From Adiantum capillus-veneris (lineage: Eukaryota > Streptophyta > Polypodiopsida > Polypodiales > Pteridaceae): a DNA stretch of 64,000 nucleotides. Where the stretch lies: contig CM043955.1 in assembly GCA_014529385.2 (NCBI GenBank), positions 147,377,640 through 147,441,639 of the forward strand, read 5' to 3'. Shown piece after piece: positions 1-10,655 of this stretch (positions are counted from its first letter, which is position 1; each line of letters starts with the position of its first letter). Below the pieces are notes generated by a model. That model made no database searches. It was not told the origin of the DNA and saw only the letters and a program-made list of their open reading frames with translations. The translations under genes were made by a program, and so were the position numbers.

Positions 1-1600
1 CTAGTATCTAATATCTAACCAACCCAAATTATTTTCTCATATTAAATTGATCACTTAATGTGGGAGAATAAACGGGAACAAGTGTTAAGATATAGACATG
101 TGCTTGTAGATCTATCTCAACACGGGGCCAATGGTACAGGGGCTTAAATAAGAGATGGTCTATCAAAGAGCAAGGCTAACAAATGGAGCATAAGACGTTA
201 GGGTTAACTTCATCGAAGACCTCCAATAATGTGTGTAAAAGTCCTTTGACCTCAGGTAAGCTAGGGCTGAGCTTGAGGCGCGAGAACCCGACCCAGCTCG
301 AGGTGCTTGTCCTCCTTGTCATGCTTGATGACTAAGGTGCTTGAGGTGCTTGATGATTGAGGTGCTTGAGATGCTTGAGGTGCTTAATGATTGAGATGCT
401 TGAGGTGCTTGACATGCTTGAGATGCTAGGGTTGCACTTGAGGTGAGAACCCAGCCCAAGCTTAAAGTGCTTAAGAGCCAAGCTTGTGGTGGGAACTAGG
501 CCTATGCATGAGGGGCTTGAGGTGTCAAAAAGTCAAATATTCAATCCCTACAAGGAGGGGGCGATCCCTACATGAGGGGGGATGAGAGAGAACACCCACA
601 CACTCACACAAGGCATGCATGGTAGAAAGAAAGCAAAAGGGACATTTGTCAAGTTCCTCCTCATGTTACCCTCATGGTGTGCCTGAAGCCTATTGGTTGG
701 CCACCCAAGGGTCCAATGATAATTTAGAAGATTTAATTAATTGATTTAGCATTTATCTAGCCCTCTCTCTCAAAGGGTAAAGGGGGACACTTGTCTCAAG
801 GCTACCCTTGCTGCTTGTAATGCCTCCTGCTTATGATTGGCAAGGCCTGGAGGGGTCCAATGAGCTTCAGGCATGAGCTACAAGGGGGGGGGGGGGGTTG
901 CTTAGGGGGTATACTCACCCACACACACTCACAAACACTGCTATGCAAAGTGCAAGAGCTCCCTCTCCTTCTCCAAGCAAGTAGAAGTTGAGAGCCTACA
1001 CCAACACTCTTGGATATGGAGTGCAAATCCAACCAAGAGCCATGATTCAATGCTTAAGCTTGCCATCTCCTTCTTCTTCATTACTATGCTATTATGTATG
1101 CTAGCAACAAGAGTTATGATAAGTGAGGAACTAGTTCTTTCTCGTACGATATGTTTCTTCTTCTCTTCCCTACCCTCATTCCCTGCTAGCTCTCTCCACC
1201 TTCGAAGGTGTTTGAGGTCTTGGACTGAGGCTTGGGATAGTTAAAGCTCTTCAAGTTTATGTTATGTTTGTGATGCATGAAGCTTTCCATCTTCATTGCA
1301 TCACCTAGGTCACAAGGAACGCAAAGATTGTATTGTAACAAGTCTCTCTTAATGGGAGAAATCATAATACAAATGCCTATTGGAGGGGGGACCGGCTCCA
1401 CATAAATCCGGTCCTCAACTATTGTCATGTTCTCTAAATTCTCTTTCTTGCAAAAGTATTGTTCATGCCAAGTTAACTAATTGCTATGATTCTGTTTCTA
1501 TCTTCAATTATGTTCACCCGCTATGCTCACAATGTCATTTCTTAAAAGTACTCTGACTAATTTCCGCTGCTCTCAAATTAAATAGACCAATTCCATTACA
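1..1600 (+). repeat. Left LTR of element 1 (outer edge just off the window)
   Basis: Matches 7052-8656 along its length. It ends ...ccattaca immediately before the primer site. It carries a short minisatellite of gaggtgcttga-type units at about 290-430, which differs in copy number between the two LTRs, and a G run near 888-897. Short ORFs here are not conserved as proteins and are left out. Confidence 0.92.
290..430 (+). repeat. Minisatellite inside the LTR, unit like gaggtgcttgatgattgag
   Basis: Repeated variants of gaggtgcttga and gatgcttgag follow one another. The right LTR (7340-7460) has the same array with about one unit fewer, showing slippage since insertion. Confidence 0.75.
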
Positions 1601-1601
1601 T

Positions 1602-1613
1602 TGGTATCAGAGC
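1602..1613 (+). promoter_or_regulatory. Primer binding site of element 1 (initiator tRNA-Met type)
   Basis: The sequence tggtatcagagc, the usual plant primer site complementary to the 3' end of initiator tRNA-Met, lies one base after the LTR end ...ttaca. Confidence 0.93.
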
Positions 1614-1929
1614 ATTTGGTTTCTCTTTTCTTGCTTAAGAAGAGGTCCTTAAGTAGCCTATAAATGGTTGATGTTGTTAAGTATATTAGGGTAAGTGGAA
1701 CTGGGATCTATTATCGGTTTTGTAGAGCCCACTATGTGGGGGATGGTGCACACCTCGGGATCTTTGGACTTAATAATAGAGTCTTTTTAGACTTGCCTAC
1801 GGCTTTACCATTATTGAGCCATAAGAAGTGTAGATACTTAAGAGCCGATTTTCAAAAGCTAAGATGAGTGGCAACTAAGGTTTTGAATTGCCAAAGCATA
1901 CACTAAGTACATACATAAATTTTTTTAAC

Positions 1930-4575
1930 ATGGCTGACAATAATCAAGAGAGTAGAATGAACATTGATAGCTTTGATTTTGCACATGAAGGTGCTAATGA
2001 TGATGCTCCCATGTTTGTGAATTATCTCGTCACTAGGTTGCAGCAAGCTATGGGCAACCCTGCTTTGCAAGCCGAAGTTACTCAACAACTTCGTGCTTAT
2101 GGAATTTTCCTTCCTCTCCAAGTGGAGAGAGAGCTTAGGAGGCCTCTTGAAGAGACCCCCAAAATAAGACTCTCTCCCATTCGAGAGGAGGAATCTTAAG
2201 AGCAAGAAAGCAATGAAAGTTTAAGTTTCTCTCAACATGTGGCTCCACGAAGACGGCGGTCTAGACGATCGCCCACTCCTCCCAAGAGGAAAAGATCAAC
2301 ACATAGTCCTTCTCCTCATCACTCTGAAAGGCAAGAGGGGAAACAAAGGAAGAAAAGGGCTAGCAAGAGGTCACCCTCTTCTCCTTCTTCTTCACCTTCC
2401 TCCTCTTCCGACGAAAGTTATGGCTATTCTCCTAGAGAATACAAGAGGGGAGGACATCGCAAATCATTTCTTGCATGGCGAAGGTCACAAAAGCTAAAGA
2501 AGTTCAAGGAGAGAGGAAAGAGTATCTCTTTTCTCACCTATGATGGCACCTTTGGTGCTACCGACAAAGTGTTGGCCTTCATCAAACAATTTGATGCGGC
2601 CTTTGGAGACAAGGGCTTCACAGAGTCCTCCAAGCTACACCATGTAGCTATGCACTTCCAAAAATCAACTCGTCAATGGTGGGCTAGCCTTCATGGCAAT
2701 GGTGAAGCCCCAAAGACATGGAAAACTCTACGAGTTTCCATCATGAAGCAATTCCTTGCAAGCGATGCAAAAGACGAAGTGCTTACTGAATGGCGCAACT
2801 TGAAGCTTCTCTCTCATGAGTCTATCCACAAGTACGTAGACAAGTTTTGGGATTTACATATCAAGGCTACTGTCTTTCAAAAGATAGACTTTGCCGAGCA
2901 AAGGCAGCAATTCTGTGCAGGATTACCTGAAGAGATGGCCGAATACATAAACTCTCAACGGCCTGGTACTATTAGCGAAGTAATCCATCACACCATGGTC
3001 GCTTCAAGCATCAATTCCCATCAAGGGGCTAGACATAATGTCAAGCCCATGGAAAACAAAGACAAAAATGATGCAAAGGGGAAAACCAATGTTCAAAATA
3101 CTTCCCAAGTCACTTCCAACAACAACAACAATCGGTCCAAGGAGAAGGGAGTTTACAAAGGTAAAAACAAACTCTCTCCTGAAGAGCTTGAAGCTTTTCG
3201 CAAGGACCATAAGTGTTTCAAGTGTGGGGAGCAAGGACATGGCTATCATTCTTGCCCCAAGAAGAATACTCGCAATGAGACTCCTAGGGCTTCCACCATC
3301 GAAGCTCCAAAAGACGATGCTCATTGCAAAGGATCATCACTTTCCTATGCTTGGGGAAAGGTAAGAGAGCATGATGCCTTCATCTTGTTTGACCCTGGCT
3401 GCTCTACTCTGAACTTCATATCAATGGAGTTGGCCACCAAGTTGGGCATTCAAGCTTTTGAGATGGGAGATATGGTAATGGCTGATGCAGCTTTCAAGGG
3501 ACAACAAGCCTCTGTTACTCCCTTGATTGGGAAGTTGAGGCTTCATGTCCAAAGCTATGTCAACAAAGAAGACTTCTTCATCTCTCCTCTCCAGTATGAG
3601 GATGCTATCCTAGGGGCACCATGGTTTGATCGCATGGCTGCCAACATGAAGTTCCCTGAAAGGAGAATCTACTTCATCTATAGGGGAAAGAACATGTATA
3701 TAGATCCTAGTGAGCGTGGTCGCACTATTCCACTTGTAAATTCTCTTGCTTTTGATAAGTCAATGAATAGCTCAGTTTCTGCGTACATGATTTTTGTCAA
3801 AGAGTCTCTAAAAGATACTAATGTTTCATCAAATGTAAATGGTAGGAATCAAGAAGAGTTAGACTTGTCTAATTTTCTAAAAGGATTCCAAGATGGGTTC
3901 ATTGATGATATCCCTATGGACTTACCTCCAACACGAGGGGATGATGACCATCGCATTGAGCTCCTTCCAGGAAGCTCACCGCCTAACAAACCTCCTTATC
4001 GAGTCTCACAAGCTCAACAAGAGGAGATCATGAGGCAAGTACAGGAATTGGTAGACAAAGGGATGGTGAGGCCTAGTTCCTCTCCCTTTTGTTCTCCAGT
4101 CCTTTTAGTGCAAAAGAAAGATGATACATACCGTATGTGTGTGGACTATCGAGCACTAAACCATATCACTATCAAAAACAGATTTCCCGTGCCTCGGGTA
4201 GAAGATCTGTTTGATAATCTACAAGGCTCTACCTATTTCAGTAGGATTGACCTTAAGAGTGGCTATCATCAAATAAGGATAGTGGATGAAGATATCGTAA
4301 AGACCGCGTTTCGCACAACGTTTGGTCTTTATGAATATCTAGTCATGCCTTTTGGCTTGACTAATGCACCAGCTACATTCAATCGTTTGAAGGAGGAAAT
4401 TTTTAGACCATACCGCAAATTCACTGGAGTGTTCTTTGATGATATCATCATCTACTCCAAGTCTTTGGAGGAACATAAGCAACATCTCCAAGTGATTTTT
4501 CAAGCATTGAGGAAGAACAAGCTTTTTCTCAACCAAAAGAAAAGTGGATTCTTTCTTCAAGAGATTCATACCTAG
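1930..4575 (+). pseudogene. gag, protease and first part of reverse transcriptase, element 1
   Basis: Retroelement capsid and enzyme region. The gag start near 1930 (MADNNQES) has a close homologue in the minus-strand element at 27695. It is followed by an arginine/serine-rich stretch (about 2240-2440), a gag core (FLTYDGTFG to about 3000), a CCHC zinc knuckle CFKCGEQGHGYHSC at about 3210-3255, an aspartic protease-like region at about 3370-3680, and an RT core with the FFDDIIIYS active-site motif at about 4435-4460. Order and motifs are those of plant Ty3/gypsy chromoviruses. Treated as a fossil; the coding region is nearly continuous. Confidence 0.9.
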
Positions 4576-4604
4576 GTCATATTATCTCTCACGATGGTAT
4601 CCGT

Positions 4605-6602
4605 ATGGATCCATCAAAGTTAGAGGTAATAAAATCATGGCCTAACCCAAGAAATCTACATGAGCTAAGAAGCTTTATTGGTATGTGTCCATACTATAGA
4701 CGCTTCATAGAAAAATTGTCTCAAGTAGCAGGACCACTACACGACTTAACTAAGAAGAACATTAAGTATGTATGGACTGCTAAGGAGCAAAATGCTTTTG
4801 ATAAGCTCAAAGAGAAGCTTACTTCCCAACCAGTCCTCGTGCTTTCGGATCTCTCAAAGCCATTTGAGGTCCAATGTGATGCTTGTGGTGATTGCCTTGG
4901 AGCAGTTTTGCTTCAAGAAGGGCATGCCATAGCATATGAGAGCCGAAGGCTCAATACTGATGAACGAATCTTGGGCATTTATGAGAAAGAGCTTTTAGCT
5001 GTTCTACATGCCCTAGACACATGGAAGCACTACCTATTGGGGACTCCATTTATCCTACGAACCGACCGCCAAAGTCTCAAGTATTTCATGACGCAAGCCA
5101 AGCTTTCCGACAAACAAATGAGGTGGGAAAATTTTCTTTCGCAATTTAATTTCCATATTGCTCACATAGCTGGTAAGCACAATCAAGTGGCCGATGCACT
5201 TTCACGACGACCAAAAGTTAATGCGGTGTCTATAGCTACTCACAATGATCTATCCTCTATGATAGATGGGTATGCTATTGACCCTGACTTTAGAGATGTA
5301 ATGTCATCCCTTGCTTTGGGGAAGAAAGAGGAACCATTCACCTTTCTGGATGGTTATCTTCTCCACGGCAATAGGCTATGTGTTATCCATTCCCTTCGTG
5401 AGAAAGTTATGTATGAACCCCATGCTCCTCCATATGCTGGGCATAGAGGTATTCAACCTACTCTCCGAGGAGTAGAGACGTACTTCTATTGGCCTACCAT
5501 GAAAGTGGACATACAAGAGTATGTTTCAAAATGTGTAGTATGCCAAAAGACCAAGTATGATAGAGGGAAGCAACCTGGATTACTCCAGCCATTGCCTGTC
5601 CCAAATTCACCATGGGGGAGTATATCCATGGATTTCGTCTTTGGATTACCCAAGTCTATCCATGGGAATACAGGAATATGGACAATAGTCGACAGGTGTA
5701 GCAAGCAAGCACATTTTATTCCTGTCAAAAAGACTATTAAGGTACATCAAATGGCAACTCTCTTCATATCTCAGATTTTCACGCACCATGGATTACCCAC
5801 ATCCATCGTGTCAGACAGAGATCCTAAAATGACCAGTAATTTCTGGAAAGGTCTCTTTGAAAATCTAGGAACAAGATTGAATTTCTCTTCGGCCTATCAC
5901 CCACAAATGGATGGTCAAAGTGAGATAGCCAATCTTATGATACTCGATCTACTCAAGACTTATGTTACCGAAGTAGATCAACGCTCACAATGGGAAGAGT
6001 ACTTACCTCTTGTAGAGTATGCCTACAATAATACTGTACATACTTCTATGAGAAAAGCACCTTTTGAGATCATTGAGGGAAGACCTAAAAGTCCCTTGCT
6101 ACTCAAAGTACATGGGAAGATCTTCGCCGCCGATGAGTATAGCCGTGACCTACAAGAATCTTTTCAAAAGATTAAGGAGGATATATCCGTCTCTCAACAA
6201 AGGCAAAAAGCTGTTGCTGCTGATAAGCACAGAAGAGCCTTAATGTTCAAAGAAAATGATTGGGTCTTACTCAAGTTTCCTAAGGCTCGATTAAGGCAAA
6301 CGACGGGCAAAAATCCTACAGGCCATCAAAAGTATTATGCTAAACTAGCAAAAGGATACTATGGTCCTTTCCAAATCTTGAAGCCCATCAATGAGACATC
6401 TTATCAACGCAAGTTGCCCAACCATTGGCTTATACACAATGCCTTTCATGTAAGCCTACTTAAGCCCTACAAAGGAGAGCCACCAACTGAACCAATTATT
6501 GAAGACCCTCCCGAAGTTGAAGAACAAGAAGAGGTGCTACAACCCGAAGCTATCCTTCGGCATGAAGACAAGGTACTACGACATGGTAAGTTATCCTTTT
6601 GA
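4605..6602 (+). pseudogene. RT connection, RNase H and integrase, element 1
   Basis: A long open stretch. It holds the end of RT, then RNase H (FEVQCDACGDCLGAVL and ILRTDRQSLKYF), then integrase with an HHCC-type zinc region (GHRG ... CVVCQKTK), a catalytic core (MDFVFGLPKS, IVSDRDPKMTS, HPQMDGQSE), and the C-terminal FHVSLLKPYKG motif. After that, PEAILRHEDKVLRHG and a nearby YPFEDARW stretch at about 6600-6620 resemble a chromodomain. This order (RT-RNase H-integrase-chromodomain) defines Ty3/gypsy chromoviruses. The homologous minus-strand copy is at 25000-22776. Confidence 0.92.
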
Positions 6603-6681
6603 AGATGCTAGATGGATGCAAGGAATACAGCTTAAGGATAGTATGAACCTTGTCAATGATTACAATGCTACATTAGAGTAA

Positions 6682-7040
6682 GCAAATGTACAAATTTCTT
6701 TTAAATGACTCATGTTTTTGTCTTATAAGACTAGTCCTCTTTTTAATTGTGCACAAATTTAACTAGTATGCATGCTTAGAATCATGTTTGTGATGACGAC
6801 GTCTCTCAAACACCAAGTAGAATTTGTCACTCTAGTTTGGGAGAATGAAATGGACTAAAGAGCAGACATGCTTGCGGTAGCTATGTCTCCCAAGCACCAA
6901 ATGGATTAGTCATCCATCTTGGAAAGATGTCGTAGGGTATAAAGGGATCCTCTACCCGCAAAGTAAAATTTACTAATGACTAAGGCTTTATCTCTTCTAC
7001 CTCATAGTCGAGGACGACTATGATTTCAAGAGAGAGGTAA
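6682..7040 (+). other. 3' untranslated internal region and polypurine tract of element 1
   Basis: Non-coding sequence between pol and the right LTR. It ends with the purine-rich tttcaagagagaggtaa next to the LTR start tgtcat, as expected for the plus-strand primer. A second copy of this region lies at 8657-9058. Confidence 0.8.
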
Positions 7041-8656
7041 TGTCATAAAATCTAGTATCTAATATCTAACCAACCCAAATGATTTTCTCATATTAAATTG
7101 ATCACTTAATGTGGGAGAATAAATGGGAACAAGTGTTGAGATATAGACATGTGCTTATAGATCTATCTCAACACGGGGCCAATGGTAAAGGGGCCCAAAT
7201 GAGAGATGGTCTATCAAAGAGAAATGCTAACAAATGGAGCATAAGACCTTAGGGTTAGCTTCATTGAAGACCTCCAATAATGTGTGTAAAAGTCATTTCA
7301 CCTCAGGTAAGCTAGGGCTGAGCTTGAGACGCGGGAACCCGACCCAGCTCGAGGTGCTTGTCCTGCTTGTCATGCTTGATGACTAAGGTGCTTGAGGTGC
7401 TTGATGATTGAGGTGCTTGAGGTGCTTAATGATTGAGATGCTTGAGGTGCTTGACATGCTTGAGATGCTAGGGTTGCACTTGAGGTGAGAACCCAGCCCA
7501 AGCTTAAAGTGCTTAAGAGCCAAGCTTGTGGTGGGAACTAGGCCTATGCATGAGGGGCTTGAGGTTTCAAAAAGTCAAATATTCAATCCCTACAAGGAGG
7601 GGGTGATCCCTACATGAGGGGGGATGAGAGAGAACACCCACACACCCACACAAGGCATCCATGGTAGAAAGAAAGCAAAAGAGACACTTGTTAAGTTCCT
7701 CCTCATGTTGCCCTTATGGTGTGCCTGAAGCTTATTGGTTGGCCACCCAAGGGTCCAATGATAATTTAGAAGATTTAATTAATTGATTTAACATTTATCT
7801 AGCCCTCTCTCTCAAAGGGTAAAGGGGGACACTTGTCTCAAGGCTACCCTTGCTGCTTGTAATGCCTCCTGCTTATGATTGGCAAGGCCTGGAGGGGTCC
7901 AATGAGCTTCAGGCATGAGCTACAAGGGGGGGGGGGGGGGTTGCTTAGGGGGTATACTCACCCACACACACTCACAAACACTGTCATTGCGTGCTATGCA
8001 AAGTGCAAGAGCTCCCTCTCCTTCTCAAGCAAGTAGAGGTTGAGAGCCTACACCAACACTCTTGGATATGGAGTGCAAATCCAACCAAGAGCCATGCTTC
8101 AATGCTTAAGCTTGCCATCTCCTTCTTCTTCATTACTATGCTATTATTTATGCTAGCAACAAGAGTTATGATAAGTGAGGAACTAGTTATTTCTCCTATG
8201 ATATGTTTCTTCTTCCTCTTCCCTACCCTCATTCCCTGCTAGCTCTCTCCACCTTCAAAGGTGTTTGAGGTGTTCGGACTGAGGCTTGGGATATTTAAAG
8301 CTTTCTTCAAGTTTATGTTATGTTTGTGATGCATGAAGCTTTCCATCTTCATTGCATCAACTAGGTCACAAGGAACACAAAGATTGTATTGTAACAAGTC
8401 TCTCTTAATGGGAGAAATCATAATACAAATGCCTATTGGAAGGGGGACCGGCTCCACATAAATCCGGTCCTCAACTATTATCATGTTCTCTAAATTCTCT
8501 TTCTTGCAAAAGTATTGTTCATGCCAAGTTAACTAATTGCTATGATTATGTTTCTATCTTCAATTATGTTCACCCGCTATGCTCACAATGTCATTTCTCA
8601 AAAGTACTCTCATTAATTTCCGCTACTCTCAAATTAAATAGGCCAATTCCATTACA
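7041..8656 (+). repeat. Right LTR of element 1
   Basis: Begins tgtcataaaatctag and ends ...ccattaca (TG...CA), 1616 bases. About 95 percent like the left LTR where compared by eye. It has the same gaggtgcttga minisatellite and the same G run (near 7926-7940). Confidence 0.92.
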
Positions 8657-9058
8657 TATAGTATGAACCTTGTTAACGCTTACGATGCTACATTAGAGTA
8701 AGCAAATATACATGTTTCTTTTAAACGATCAATGTTTTTATCTTATCATACTAATTCTCTCTTTATTGTGCACAAATTTAAGTAGTATGCATACTAAGAA
8801 TCATGTTTGTGATGACGACGACTCTCAAACACCATGTAGAATTTGTCACTCTACTTGGGAGGTTGAAATGGACTAAAGAGCAAACATGCTTGCGGAAGCT
8901 ATGTCGCCCAAGCACCAAATGGATTGATCATCCATCTTGGAATGATGTCGTAGGGTAAAAATGGATCCTCTACCTGCTAAGACAAATTGACCAATGACTA
9001 TGGCTTTATTTCTTTTACCTCATAGTCGAGGACGACTATGATTTCAAGAGAGAGGTAA
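8657..9058 (+). mobile_element. Second copy of the family's 3' internal region
   Basis: Aligns with 6640-7040 of the same family (agtatgaaccttgt..., ...gattacaatgctac-like text, catagtcgaggacgactatg, then the purine tract). It lies between two LTRs, so an LTR-internal-LTR-internal-LTR chain is present. Confidence 0.85.
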
Positions 9059-9491
9059 TGTCATAAATCTAATATCTAACCAACCCAAATGATTTTCTCA
9101 TATGAAATTGATCATTTAATGTGGAATAATAAACGGGAACAAGGGTTAGAATATAGACATGTGCTTACGGATCTATCTCAACACGGAGCTAATGGTAAAG
9201 GGGTCCAAATGAGAGATGTTTTGTCAAAGAGCAATGCAACTTAATGGAGTTTAAAAGACCTTAGGGTTTAGCTTCATTAAAGACCTTCAAAAGTTAGTGT
9301 TAAAAAGTCCTTTGACCTTACACAAGCTAGGGCTAACCTCGAGGTGGGAATCGTACCCAAGCATGAGGTGCTAAGACGCTTAAAGTGATTATGGGAACCT
9401 TGCCCAAAGCTTGAGGTGATTTTTATGCTTAAATGATTAAGGTTTTTGAAATGTTAAATTCAAAGATCAGTTCTCAAGAGGCATGAAGGTC

Positions 9492-9705
9492 CATGCTTGA
9501 TTGAATAAGTCCTTGAAGTATTCCATTCAACCAAATGACTTAATAAGCATAAAAGACACATGCTTGCTTGATTGAATAAGTCCTTGAAGTATTTCCATTC
9601 AACCAAATGACTTAATAAGCATAAAAGACACATGCTTGCTTGATTGATTAAGTCCTTGAAGTATTCCATTCAATCAAATGACTTAATAAGCATAAAAGAC
9701 ACATG
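9492..9705 (+). repeat. Three tandem units of about 70 bp inside the third LTR
   Basis: Units start near 9492, 9559 and 9630. Each reads catgcttg...ttgaataagtccttgaag...attcaaccaaatgacttaataagcataaaagaca. Copies differ by a few bases. The array is absent from the two LTRs of element 1. Confidence 0.88.
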
Positions 9706-9875
9706 TTCAAATGATCCTCCACATGTGGCCCTCATGATGGGCTTGAATGCTATTGGTTAGGTTTCAAAGGGGTCCAATGAGAATTTAGATATATAAAAAT
9801 AAATTATTAAGTTATTTCTCTCAAAAGAGAAAAAAGAGGACACATGTCCAAAGGAAATAATAAAATAATACAAGA

Positions 9876-9879
<4 letters not shown>

Positions 9880-9911
<32 letters not shown>
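9880..9911 (+). repeat. (GA)n microsatellite
   Basis: Uninterrupted agagag run in the third LTR, followed about 40 bases later by a short (CA)n run. ORFs through it give only RERERE or SLSLSL and are artefacts. Confidence 0.95.
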
Positions 9912-9914
<3 letters not shown>

Positions 9915-10655
9915 GTGGACCAAGCATGAGAGGGGGTGGTATACTCTCCCACACACACACACACATTCTCTCATTGTGTGGATTGCAAAATGCAAGAGCT
10001 CCATCTCCTTCTCCAAGTTTGTTGAGAAGTGGAGAGCCTACACCAACACTCTTGGCTATGGAATGCAAATCCAACCAAGAGCCATGCTTCAATGCTTAAG
10101 CTTTCCATCTTCTTCATCTTCATTACTATGCTATTATGCTATACTAAGCAAGAAGAGTGATGATTAGTGAGGAACTATTTTTTTCTCATATGGAATGTTT
10201 CTTCTTCCTCTTCCCTACCCTCATTCCCCGCTAGCTCTCTCCACCTTAGAAGGTGTTTGAGACCTTGGGACTGAGGCTTGGGATAGTTAATGCTTTTTGC
10301 AAAGTTTATGTTAAGCTCATGATGCATGAAGCTTTCCATCTTCATAGCATCAGCAAGGTCAAAGAACACAAAGATGTATTCTAACAAAGTCTCTCTTGAT
10401 GGGAGAATCTATAATACAAATGCCTTTTGGAGGGGGGACCGGCTCCAAGTAAATCCGGTCTTCATCTATTGTCATGTTCTCAATATTCTCTCTCTTGCAA
10501 AAGTATTGTTCATGCCAAGTTAATTAATTACTATGTTTATGTTGCTACCATCAATTAAGTTCACCCTCCAAGTTCTCAAAGTAATCTCACAAAAATGCTC
10601 ACTCTAATTCTCTTAATTCCGTTATTCTTAAAGTTCATAGGCCATTTGCTTTACA

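Larger units (their letters stand above)
1..8656 (+). mobile_element. Ty3/gypsy LTR retrotransposon (chromovirus-like), element 1
   Basis: The element has LTRs at 1-1600 and 7041-8656, a tRNA-Met-type primer site just inside the left LTR, gag and pol coding regions in gypsy order (protease, RT, RNase H, integrase), and a purine-rich tract before the right LTR. The window starts about 11 bases inside the left LTR, so its outer edge is not visible. It looks almost whole, with only one or a few breaks in coding. In a 180-base stretch compared by eye (541-720 against the right LTR) I count 9 differences, about 5 percent and mostly transitions, so it is not very recent. It is the same family as the minus-strand element at 20685-29675. 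Confidence 0.93.
9059..10655 (+). repeat. Third, more divergent LTR of the family
   Basis: Starts tgtcataaatcta and ends ...gctttaca. The landmarks are collinear with the other LTRs (aagcatgctt text, accggctcca, caatattctctctcttgc), but divergence is visibly higher, and in place of part of the gaggtgcttga region it carries its own tandem repeat. It also has a (GA)n run and a (CA)n run. Confidence 0.85.

Noticed and set aside
802-1428. Small ORFs within the gypsy LTRs (also 7984-8484, 10175-10387, 28275-28526)
   Set aside because: They shift or break between LTR copies and show no protein-level conservation; they are LTR sequence.
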